Assembly (NCBI GenBank): GCA_028818995.1 | Contig: JAPPMR010000031.1 | Location: forward strand, 1 to 5,383 | Origin: Candidatus Poribacteria bacterium | GTDB taxonomy: Bacteria > Poribacteria > WGA-4E > WGA-3G | DNA: 5,383 bases | Direction of reading: 5' to 3' | Shown here: positions 1 to 5,383 of the stretch, in pieces | How positions within the stretch are numbered: the first letter of the stretch is position 1 | Layout of the letters: each line of letters opens with the position of its first letter | The notes under the pieces: generated by a model | Databases searched by the model: none | Told to the model about the DNA's origin: nothing | Seen by the model: only the letters and a program-made list of their open reading frames with translations | Made by a program: the position numbers and the translations under genes

Positions 1-18
1 TTCCTCATATCAGAACTT

Positions 19-3000
19 ATGAACCTATTACGAAATCTTATAGAACGCTGCCACGAACGGCATGAAAATCCGCTTCGGCAACGACAGACATTAATAAAAC
101 CTGCTATATACAATAAGGGTATTCCTTATGAGTATACCGTGTATTGTGCACACAGATACGCTGTGACTCTCCATGCTCTGGAGGAAGCAAACATCTCCTT
201 TATGCCGATAGGGCGCGCACCAGAAAATGACAGAGGCCCAAGGACTTTAGGTGATGTCACTTGGTATAAGCGATTTTCAAAACAGCAAGTAACAGGAAGT
301 TGGGAACCTCGTCGATGGCGTGAATCGTGGGGAATTCAGGTGTATACTGGTATTCCTTCCGAACGGTATGGGGCACAATGGCACGACATAAATTTTACAT
401 ATCAAGCCATCTACACTGCCCCTGATGCCATTATTACCTGTATTGAGGCACTTGCTGACGCTGTTGTGAATCCACTCCTGACAATGAGCAAATCCGGTGG
501 ACTTCGCTTTTCTTGCCGAATACCAGACTACCTACATCCAAAGATTGAAAAGGAAAGATTATATATTTGTAAACACACATCGGACAAGCAAGCCGTATAC
601 CTTGAAATCTTAGGAGAAGAAGGATACAACCGTTGGGATGCTCGCTATGAAATTCTCATGGGTGATTTGTTAGATCCGCCTATCATTTCAAGGGATATCC
701 TCTTTGCGCCAATTGATGTCCTACGCGACGTACTTCACGAAACTATCCCCTCTATGGAAAAGAAGCAGATATCTACACTGTCTAAGGCAGAATATAAGAA
801 AAACGATACCACAGCGCCATTTTCTCTCGGGACACATAGACTTGATCTTGCAAGAGAAGCATTTGTTCGGCGCGGTTTTTCTTATATTCATGAAAATAAT
901 GGCATTCACCAGTGGACACTAAACTTGGTGGAAGATCGTAACAAGAACGTGTCTCTATGGGAACGTGACGGTACCGTGTGGATACAGGCATCTGTCCCCG
1001 ACTTCGGACTACCAATTGAAGCTACACCGATCACGAATGTCTGGGACGATACTGGAATTCTGCTACCTTCACCCCCTGGAGGGATACCGCTATCCGATGA
1101 TTTTCTGGCGGTTCAACAAGGTAAATTGAGTCCGTTAGCGATAAAACGGTCTAAGCCTCTGATACGTGAACAGGGAGATACGACAAAAAGTTATGGTATT
1201 TTAACAAAAGATACTTTTCAGATGCAGCGTCTTTTTAAAGGGAACACCCGTATTCTCGGACTAATTACTGAGACAGGTGCGGAGGAAGACAGTCAGATAG
1301 CATCCTATCTTCCTGAGGGAAGCACTATATGTTTTAATGCATCAACCATTGAACAATCGGAAGAAGTAGAACGACTTTTAAAAAACCGAAACCTACCAAA
1401 TACGCGTTGGAAGCCTCGGATGCATCTGTGGAAACAAGTGAAAGATATACCTATTGACAAACGAATGGCAAATCCCTTTAAACACGGAAATGTCTGCGAA
1501 GATCCTAAACGGTGTGATGCTTTGGAGGAAAAGGGTGGAGATCCGAGTGAAAGCATCTGCCCACAGTGTCCCGTTTATACAGAGTGTCAACAACACGGAT
1601 ATTTGTCACAATCTACTACTCTACGACGAGCGAACAGGCAGATTTTAGCAAACCCTCAAATGTTTTTCAATCCACAATACGCTGAAGTGACAAAAGAAAT
1701 CTTTGAACAAAGTGATGAAACAGACCGATTTTGTATTGTGGACGAGTCGAAAGTGCATGATCTATTTCTTAGATGTGAATTATCAATAAAGATGCTAAAA
1801 GACTGGGTTGTGAACTGGCAAGGAGAACCTTTGGGCAACTTTGCGAATTTTTTATTGAATGCGCTTGAACTCAAGGGAAGGTTTTATGACGATTCAGTTA
1901 GACGGATACGTTCAGCAGTCCAGGCGTTTCAACGACAGGAGGAAGTGATCGTTCGGCAAATGTGCCAAGTTAATATCCGAGGGAGGGTCGTAGAACAAGG
2001 ATTTGTTGATTCTGAAACCGGACAGCAATTGGCACGGTTTCATATAAAATTCGAAGGTGGTGCGAACGCTTACATGCCGTTAGACAATAACGCTGCGAAT
2101 ATTCTAAAGACAAAGCAACTCCCCTTTTTTTCGTTCCGATCCTTTGTAGTTAACGAGGATATGAAAATCCCGATGTCAATGACACAAGCGATCCGATTGG
2201 GTATATTAAATACAGAAACAGTTGAATCCATACAGAATTTTCCTACAGTCTGTCCAAATCCGAACTGGACAGTCTGGCATCAATTGAAACGTTTCTTTCA
2301 ACACTATACGAGAAATGAAGATGCGCGAGTACGATGGGATGGGAGAGTACTTGAGTTCTGGATTCCACCGATGCTACATCCAAGCGTCAAACGTTTATTA
2401 ATAACAACGCCAATCCTCCACGAACAACATCTCAATAGAATATTTCCAGATGAAGTAATTAAGTTCAGATACCTTGAGCCGACACCGTGGAAAAAGGAAA
2501 ACAGAGTCTTTCAAATTCGTACAGGTCTCTATCCACGAGAAACGATTTTAGCCTATAACGGTAACTGGGATGTGCTTGGGATTAGTGAAACAGGGCAACA
2601 TTTCTTTGCAGGTATCTTGGCAGAAATTAAGAAAGACTCAAGTGTTTCACATGCGGTTATCACTTATGCTGGAGCAATTAGACAGTTAAAGGAAATTGTA
2701 GACAGAGAGAACGTCTATTTTCTAAAGCATCCAAAAACTATATTGGATTCAAAAAATATTAATGAGTGGGATACTATCCTTGAAAAGGCACAAGTCATTT
2801 GGATAGTCGGGGCACCCGAACCACCCCAAGGTAATATCTGGCGGCAAGCACAGATTCTGTTTGGAAATGACGAGCAACCGCTTCGTTATGAAAAGGATAT
2901 AGAATCTGGTCTCTATAAAGATGAAAGGTTACAGGGTATTTATGAAGAGAATATCGCCTCTCTACTCAGAGCAACCGTTAATTGCACTGCATTGGATAGA

Positions 3001-3456
3001 CTCTCTGGTAAAACAATTGTTTTATTCTCTGGCTTGGCACTACCCGGTATTACGGATAGACCTGAAACTCTCCTTTTTGACTGGGAAGATTTTGAGGTTG
3101 CCGATGGGCTTGATAGGCTACCTAAAGTAATTGCCACACGGCAGCGTTTTGAAACAGAGCGGGCGAATCTAACTGCTAAATCAAGCAGGGAAAAAGTGGA
3201 AGAAGTTTTGGGATGTTCCTCAAGACAGGCAAACCGTTTCTTACAAAAACTTAGGGGTGGTGCCCCGCTACGGGTGCCTTTCCGCACACAAATACTTTCA
3301 CTCCTGGCAGATGGCAAGAAAAAAACAGCCGAATTGGTCAGCGCCATTGAAGGGAATCCAGAAGCAGTAAAAAATGAACTTACACGCCTCGTAGACAGAG
3401 GAGAAATTGTAAGAGTTCAACGAGGTGTCTACGATATACCACCAAGAAATCAATAA
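19..3456 (+). CDS. Large uncharacterised protein with XPD/DinG-like helicase architecture, possibly degenerate, with C-terminal winged helix
   Basis: I do not recognise a named family; the following is motif reading. Residues 411-431 sit where a P-loop would be expected, but the segment reads TETGAEEDS with no GK[ST]. A strand and helix resembling motif Ia follow (437-455). Five cysteines (C493, C499, C514, C517, C523) then precede a Walker B-like FCIVDES (571-577). This order, with a Cys cluster between motifs I and II, is that of Fe-S helicases of the XPD/DinG type. Residues 793-800 (LLITTPIL) fall at motif III and 878-887 at motif IV. VIWIVGAPEPP (926-936) and 982-1014 fall at the last motifs, but no QxxGRxxR is seen. 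Residues 1088-1141 look like a winged helix. Residues 95-175 (WHDINF, SKSGGLRF) vaguely recall primase/polymerase motifs. The start is uncertain: no Shine-Dalgarno sequence is visible, and the frame is open upstream to base 1. The TAA stop is at 3454-3456. Function is unknown; a nucleic-acid-related role is inference. Confidence 0.8.
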   Translation: MNLLRNLIERCHERHENPLRQRQTLIKPAIYNKGIPYEYTVYCAHRYAVTLHALEEANISFMPIGRAPENDRGPRTLGDVTWYKRFSKQQVTGSWEPRRWRESWGIQVYTGIPSERYGAQWHDINFTYQAIYTAPDAIITCIEALADAVVNPLLTMSKSGGLRFSCRIPDYLHPKIEKERLYICKHTSDKQAVYLEILGEEGYNRWDARYEILMGDLLDPPIISRDILFAPIDVLRDVLHETIPSMEKKQISTLSKAEYKKNDTTAPFSLGTHRLDLAREAFVRRGFSYIHENNGIHQWTLNLVEDRNKNVSLWERDGTVWIQASVPDFGLPIEATPITNVWDDTGILLPSPPGGIPLSDDFLAVQQGKLSPLAIKRSKPLIREQGDTTKSYGILTKDTFQMQRLFKGNTRILGLITETGAEEDSQIASYLPEGSTICFNASTIEQSEEVERLLKNRNLPNTRWKPRMHLWKQVKDIPIDKRMANPFKHGNVCEDPKRCDALEEKGGDPSESICPQCPVYTECQQHGYLSQSTTLRRANRQILANPQMFFNPQYAEVTKEIFEQSDETDRFCIVDESKVHDLFLRCELSIKMLKDWVVNWQGEPLGNFANFLLNALELKGRFYDDSVRRIRSAVQAFQRQEEVIVRQMCQVNIRGRVVEQGFVDSETGQQLARFHIKFEGGANAYMPLDNNAANILKTKQLPFFSFRSFVVNEDMKIPMSMTQAIRLGILNTETVESIQNFPTVCPNPNWTVWHQLKRFFQHYTRNEDARVRWDGRVLEFWIPPMLHPSVKRLLITTPILHEQHLNRIFPDEVIKFRYLEPTPWKKENRVFQIRTGLYPRETILAYNGNWDVLGISETGQHFFAGILAEIKKDSSVSHAVITYAGAIRQLKEIVDRENVYFLKHPKTILDSKNINEWDTILEKAQVIWIVGAPEPPQGNIWRQAQILFGNDEQPLRYEKDIESGLYKDERLQGIYEENIASLLRATVNCTALDRLSGKTIVLFSGLALPGITDRPETLLFDWEDFEVADGLDRLPKVIATRQRFETERANLTAKSSREKVEEVLGCSSRQANRFLQKLRGGAPLRVPFRTQILSLLADGKKKTAELVSAIEGNPEAVKNELTRLVDRGEIVRVQRGVYDIPPRNQ

Positions 3457-3496
3457 TCAGATAAACCAACCGCTTCGAAAAATAAGATCTTTTATC

Positions 3497-3529
3497 AATT
3501 GCCCGATATATAAGGGCAATTATTTTTTT
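3497..3529 (+). terminator. Intrinsic (Rho-independent) terminator
   Basis: A perfect 8-bp stem, AATTGCCC (3497-3504) with GGGCAATT (3514-3521), encloses a 9-base AT-rich loop. One base later comes a run of seven T (3523-3529). It begins 40 bases after the stop codon of the upstream gene. Position, orientation and T-tract all fit termination of that gene and make read-through into the ATPase gene unlikely. Confidence 0.88.
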
Positions 3530-3641
3530 GCAGTGATAACCTTCCAACATTATCTATCATTGCGAAATACTATAAGAGCGTTCGGTATTGATTACAGGGA
3601 AATATAGTGGATTCTACAATTAACTTTACATCTGAACTGTA

Positions 3642-3703
3642 GGAGGGAACTCCGATTCCCGACTAACAGCGGTTGCGTCACGATTCAGAGATCGCTCCCG
3701 CTG
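3642..3703. repeat. Hairpin-rich GC core of the inverted-repeat element
   Basis: Two successive dyads lie in the centre of the element. GGGAA (3645-3649) pairs with TTCCC (3656-3660) around a 6-base loop. CAGCGG (3667-3672) pairs with CCGCTG (3698-3703), enclosing a smaller CGAT/ATCG stem (3681-3684 with 3691-3694). An alternative longer pairing of 3641-3648 with 3692-3699 (6 of 8) would join the core to the outer arms. The GC content contrasts sharply with the AT-rich surroundings. This could be a passenger sequence of a mobile repeat or a folded RNA. Confidence 0.5.
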
Positions 3704-3704
3704 A

Positions 3705-3723
3705 TTCACAGAATATATGTGAA
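3705..3723. repeat. Short perfect dyad TTCACA-N7-TGTGAA
   Basis: TTCACA (3705-3710) and TGTGAA (3718-3723) are exact reverse complements separated by 7 bases. The dyad overlaps the inner part of the right arm of the larger inverted repeat, so it may be no more than a sub-hairpin of that element. A regulator-binding site is possible but has no independent support, and it lies nearly 400 bases from the ATPase start codon. Confidence 0.35.
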
Positions 3724-3805
3724 CTTATTTACAGAATTTACTATAGTATGGCAATGCAAGGAGAGCCTGAGTTGCAACAAAATCGAAAACGAATATATAA
3801 CTTTT

Positions 3806-3837
3806 AACTTGCCTTGTCCAACAATCCATGCTAAACT
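3806..3837 (+). promoter_or_regulatory. Promoter-like module 1 (extended -10, TGnTAAACT)
   Basis: TTGCCT (3809-3814) lies 17 bases before TAAACT (3832-3837), which is preceded by TG-C (3829-3831) in the manner of an extended -10 box. Matches to the sigma-70 consensus are only partial. The call gains weight because the same combination, AACTTGC followed 26-27 bases later by TGnTAAACT, recurs at 3911-3943. The module lies 274 bases upstream of the ATPase start codon. Confidence 0.3.
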
Positions 3838-3910
3838 GCACAAACTTGTCATGGTTCACTGTGTTTTTAAGGATTGCAAGAACAAATTTTCTTGAAACAC
3901 CAACTTTTTT

Positions 3911-3943
3911 AACTTGCACCTATTTTATGGAATATGTTAAACT
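3911..3943 (+). promoter_or_regulatory. Promoter-like module 2 (extended -10, TGnTAAACT)
   Basis: AACTTGC (3911-3917) contains a weak -35 candidate, TTGCAC (3914-3919). It stands 18 bases before TAAACT (3938-3943), with TG-T in front. The sequence before it (AACTTTTTT, 3902-3910) also matches that before module 1 (AACTTTT), apart from two extra T. The two modules may therefore be a local duplication or two promoters read by the same sigma factor. Confidence 0.33.
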
Positions 3944-4035
3944 AATGACAATTGCTACATTTGAGACAATTTTTAGCAAAATCCACCTAAAAATTAGGAA
4001 TTATTCATAACGGGTTTCTAACCAAAGGCATTAAA

Positions 4036-4080
4036 AATTCGCAAAATTAGTTTGAAATGTGGTAAACTCTATCGTAAAGT
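4036..4080 (+). promoter_or_regulatory. Proximal promoter candidate for the proteasomal ATPase gene
   Basis: Two overlapping readings are possible. The first is TTGAAA (4052-4057), 17 bases, then TAAAGT (4075-4080): a fair sigma-70 match with optimal spacing that would start transcription near 4087. The second is the third copy of the local module: AATTCGC (4036-4042), then TG-G-TAAACT (4060-4068), with a start near 4075. Either gives a short leader of roughly 24-36 bases before the start codon. This is the best-placed promoter for the gene. Confidence 0.5.
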
Positions 4081-4095
4081 TACCCTTTTTTGTCT

Positions 4096-4101
4096 GAGGA
4101 G
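4096..4101 (+). promoter_or_regulatory. Ribosome binding site of the ATPase gene
   Basis: GAGGAG ends 9 bases before the ATG at 4111. It is a strong Shine-Dalgarno match at usual spacing and decides the start codon; the next in-frame ATG is codon 138, far inside the protein. Confidence 0.8.
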
Positions 4102-4110
4102 ACGTTCAAA

Positions 4111-5383
4111 ATGAACGATAAAGACAAGTTTAGCAACGATAAAGACAAGTTTGGCAAGACTGGCAGAAACCGGTACGATCATAAATCTATAAGAAACGAA
4201 GATGAGTTGGAATTGGATGAGGATATTGAGGATGAGACAAGTTCTGACTATTCTCAGCGATTTATTGACTCGCACGAGAACCACTATGATCGTAAGTCTT
4301 TTGAGGACGAAGATGAGTTGGAACTGGATGAAGATATTGAAGGAGAGGCAAGTTCTGGCTATTCCTTGCGGCTAATCCACCACATCATCTCGGAAACCCC
4401 AGTGGAAGACCGACGGCGACGTTGGTTGAATGAATTACGCCGCTCTATCATCAATGATGAAGGCGAATTCCGCCAAAGAGTCCGTGCTATTGAGCAGGAA
4501 GCGGTCCGTATACACACTGAGATGGAAGAACAAATTGAAAAACTCACAGCACCAGCAAACCGCATTGGAACGCTTCTCGCTATCCCCGAAGACGACACTG
4601 CACGCGTCACTGTTGGCGGTTCCGAATATTATGCTAATATTGACCCGCAATTAGAAACACAAAACCTCAAAAAAGGGATGAGCGTACTCCTAAACGAGGC
4701 TTTTGTCGTTGTTGGGGAACTTGGCTATACTGAATCAGGGCCAATTGCCAAAATTGCAGATGTACTACCCGATGGTAGGCTCCGCGTTGGGTCTGAACCG
4801 AGCCTTCAATCCGTTATTATAGAACGTGCTTCCGATTTAGTGGATGTCAAACTAAAGTCCGGGGACGAGGTTCGCCTTGATGCAAGCTTAAAAGTTGCCA
4901 TTGAACAGATCGCTTCAAAAGAGCAGAAAGACTATGCGCTTGAAGCAGTACCACAAATCCCATGGTCAAAAGTTGGTGGACTTGATGAAACGATTCAACG
5001 GATTAAGGATACTATTGAACAGCCAATTCTGCATCCTGAACTATTCAAGAAGTTTCAATATACTGTGCCAAAAGGATTTCTCCTCCACGGTCCCCCTGGT
5101 TGTGGAAAAACACTTATCGGGAAAGCAACAGCGTACAACTTAACCGAACGGCTCAAAACAGAAACAGGTGAAGAGATTGAAGGAACTTTCCTTCATATTA
5201 AGGGGCCCGAAATCCTGAATATGTGGCTCGGTGAGTCAGAGCGGAAGGTCAGAGAAATCTTTCAGATGGCACGCGAAAAACGCGATGAAGGTAAACTTGC
5301 ATTTGTCTTTATTGACGAAGCAGAATCCATTTTGGGCACCCGCCGTGCTATGCGCTCACACAGCATCTCTAACACACTTGTAC
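4111..5383 (+). CDS. arc: Proteasome-associated AAA+ ATPase, ARC/Mpa family (3' end outside window)
   Basis: The gene starts at ATG 4111 behind GAGGAG and runs open to the window end, giving 424 visible codons. ARC/Mpa ATPases form hexameric cytoplasmic rings that bind Pup-tagged proteins through coiled coils, unfold them and thread them into the 20S proteasome. Visible domains in order are: an acidic, repeat-containing N-terminal extension (1-95); a charged helical, probably coiled-coil segment (about 98-146); and tandem OB-type domains (about 148-270) with the family-typical stretch LKKGMSVLLNEAFVVV (186-201). The AAA domain starts near 284 (IPWSKVGGLDE) and has Walker A GPPGCGKT (327-334), the conserved IKGPEILN (363-370), pore loop MWLG (371-374) and Walker B FVFIDEAES (398-406). 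The remaining AAA motifs and the C-terminal proteasome-docking tail lie beyond the window. Walker A lysine K333 sits about 34 residues later than K299 of Mycobacterium tuberculosis Mpa as I recall it, so the N-terminus is long. A promoter and an upstream terminator suggest its own transcription unit. A Cdc48-like ATPase is the main alternative, but the OB segment favours ARC. Confidence 0.93.
   Translation, partial: MNDKDKFSNDKDKFGKTGRNRYDHKSIRNEDELELDEDIEDETSSDYSQRFIDSHENHYDRKSFEDEDELELDEDIEGEASSGYSLRLIHHIISETPVEDRRRRWLNELRRSIINDEGEFRQRVRAIEQEAVRIHTEMEEQIEKLTAPANRIGTLLAIPEDDTARVTVGGSEYYANIDPQLETQNLKKGMSVLLNEAFVVVGELGYTESGPIAKIADVLPDGRLRVGSEPSLQSVIIERASDLVDVKLKSGDEVRLDASLKVAIEQIASKEQKDYALEAVPQIPWSKVGGLDETIQRIKDTIEQPILHPELFKKFQYTVPKGFLLHGPPGCGKTLIGKATAYNLTERLKTETGEEIEGTFLHIKGPEILNMWLGESERKVREIFQMAREKRDEGKLAFVFIDEAESILGTRRAMRSHSISNTLV
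4114..4155 (+). repeat. 21-bp tandem duplication at the start of the ATPase gene
   Basis: Two adjacent 21-base units (4114-4134 and 4135-4155) differ at one base. They encode NDKDKFS then NDKDKFG, directly after the initiator methionine. The near identity points to a recent slippage-type duplication in frame. Confidence 0.85.
4168..4377 (+). repeat. 111-bp-period internal duplication encoding an acidic 33-residue unit
   Basis: Codons 20-52 (4168-4266) and 57-89 (4279-4377) align without gaps. By hand count, 23 of 33 residues and about 74 of 99 bases are identical. The shared core is EDELELDEDIE, followed by a serine pair and a tyrosine. The unit is strongly acidic, probably disordered, and precedes the coiled coil that in this family contacts Pup. 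The second copy has diverged at both synonymous and non-synonymous sites, so it is older than the 21-bp duplication. Confidence 0.85.

Larger units (their letters stand above)
3603..3745. repeat. MITE-like long imperfect inverted repeat with GC-rich core
   Basis: The left arm (3603-3640, beginning TATAGT) pairs with the reverse complement of the right arm (3708-3745, ending ACTATA). I count 27 identities in 38 positions, and three of the mismatches would be G-U pairs in RNA. The arms are AT-rich, while the 67 bases between them are clearly GC-richer and fold into hairpins of their own. No coding sequence is present. Such a layout is typical of a short non-autonomous transposable element (MITE) or a dispersed palindromic repeat. 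TA at both outer ends would fit insertion at a TA site, as in the IS630/Tc1-mariner group, but this is inference. A 143-base structured RNA would look similar. One copy in one window cannot settle which it is. Confidence 0.6.
3746..4110. other. AT-rich non-coding spacer upstream of the ATPase gene
   Basis: I see no convincing gene here. Short open frames exist on both strands, but none has a ribosome binding site at a sensible distance or a recognisable product. The region contains three promoter-like modules (listed separately), a small palindrome CCTAA-AAA-TTAGG at 3986-3998, and a ribosome binding site near its end. No tRNA, CRISPR repeat or further terminator was recognised. Confidence 0.6.

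Noticed and set aside
2995..3005. LSGKTIVLF (residues 995-1003) as a possible P-loop
   Set aside because: It lacks the GxxxxGK[ST] spacing and lies at the end of the second RecA-like region, where helicases of this type have a strand following motif VI.
3254..3266. GGGG-TGGTG-CCCC hairpin
   Set aside because: It lies inside the coding sequence (RGGAPL) with no T-tract; probably a consequence of codon content.
2940..3347. 135-codon open frame on the - strand
   Set aside because: It lies wholly inside the large + strand gene, has a serine/arginine-rich composition typical of antisense frames, and shows no recognisable motif.
3425..3607. 60-codon + strand frame overlapping the end of the first gene
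   Set aside because: It runs through the intrinsic terminator and into the edge of the inverted repeat, with no ribosome binding site and no recognisable product.
3758..3807. AAGGAGAG followed by a TTG at 3772, a possible leader peptide
   Set aside because: It would encode only 11 codons from a weak start codon, lies over 300 bases before the ATPase gene, and has no attenuator-like structure after it.
3725..3919. 64-codon - strand frame in the spacer
   Set aside because: It crosses the right arm of the inverted-repeat element and two promoter-like modules, and no family resemblance is seen; chance frame.
3986..3998. Palindrome CCTAA-AAA-TTAGG
   Set aside because: It is too short and AT-rich for a terminator, has no T-run, and is expected by chance in such sequence; noted only within the spacer entry.
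3828..4010. 60-codon + strand frame in the spacer
   Set aside because: There is no Shine-Dalgarno sequence before the ATG, the composition is that of translated AT-rich DNA, and it contains a promoter-like module.

Overview
The window holds two long genes on the + strand, separated by a 654-base spacer rich in structure. The first gene (base 19, or upstream of the window, to 3456) encodes a large protein of about 1145 residues that I cannot name. Its central and C-terminal parts follow the motif order of XPD/DinG-type superfamily 2 helicases, including a cysteine cluster between the first two ATPase motifs. Several catalytic residues look replaced. A winged-helix-like segment closes the protein. 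The N-terminal part weakly resembles an archaeo-eukaryotic primase/polymerase domain, also with altered key residues.

The second gene (4111 to the window end, 3' truncated) is much clearer. It encodes an ARC/Mpa-family AAA+ ATPase, the ring-shaped unfoldase that feeds the bacterial 20S proteasome. The visible 424 residues contain an acidic N-terminal extension built from a duplicated 33-residue unit, a coiled coil, tandem OB-type domains, and the AAA domain as far as just beyond Walker B. Its pore-loop sequence resembles the second ring of Cdc48/p97 more than mycobacterial Mpa.

The spacer contains, in order: a strong intrinsic terminator for the first gene (3497-3529); a MITE-like long imperfect inverted repeat with a GC-rich core (3603-3745); and an AT-rich stretch in which a promoter-like module ending in TGnTAAACT occurs three times. 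The last copy lies just before the ribosome binding site of the ATPase gene. The terminator and the promoter-like modules imply that the two genes are separate transcription units.

The organism is a bacterium of fairly low GC (estimated by eye at a little over 40%) with a Pup-proteasome-type ATPase. That argues against a typical high-GC actinobacterium and for one of the non-actinobacterial lineages reported to carry proteasome genes. Candidatus Poribacteria or a related uncultured phylum is my best guess, from general resemblance only. If the ATPase works in the usual pathway, genes for Pup, its ligase/deamidase and the 20S subunits would be expected downstream or elsewhere in the genome. 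None is visible here.
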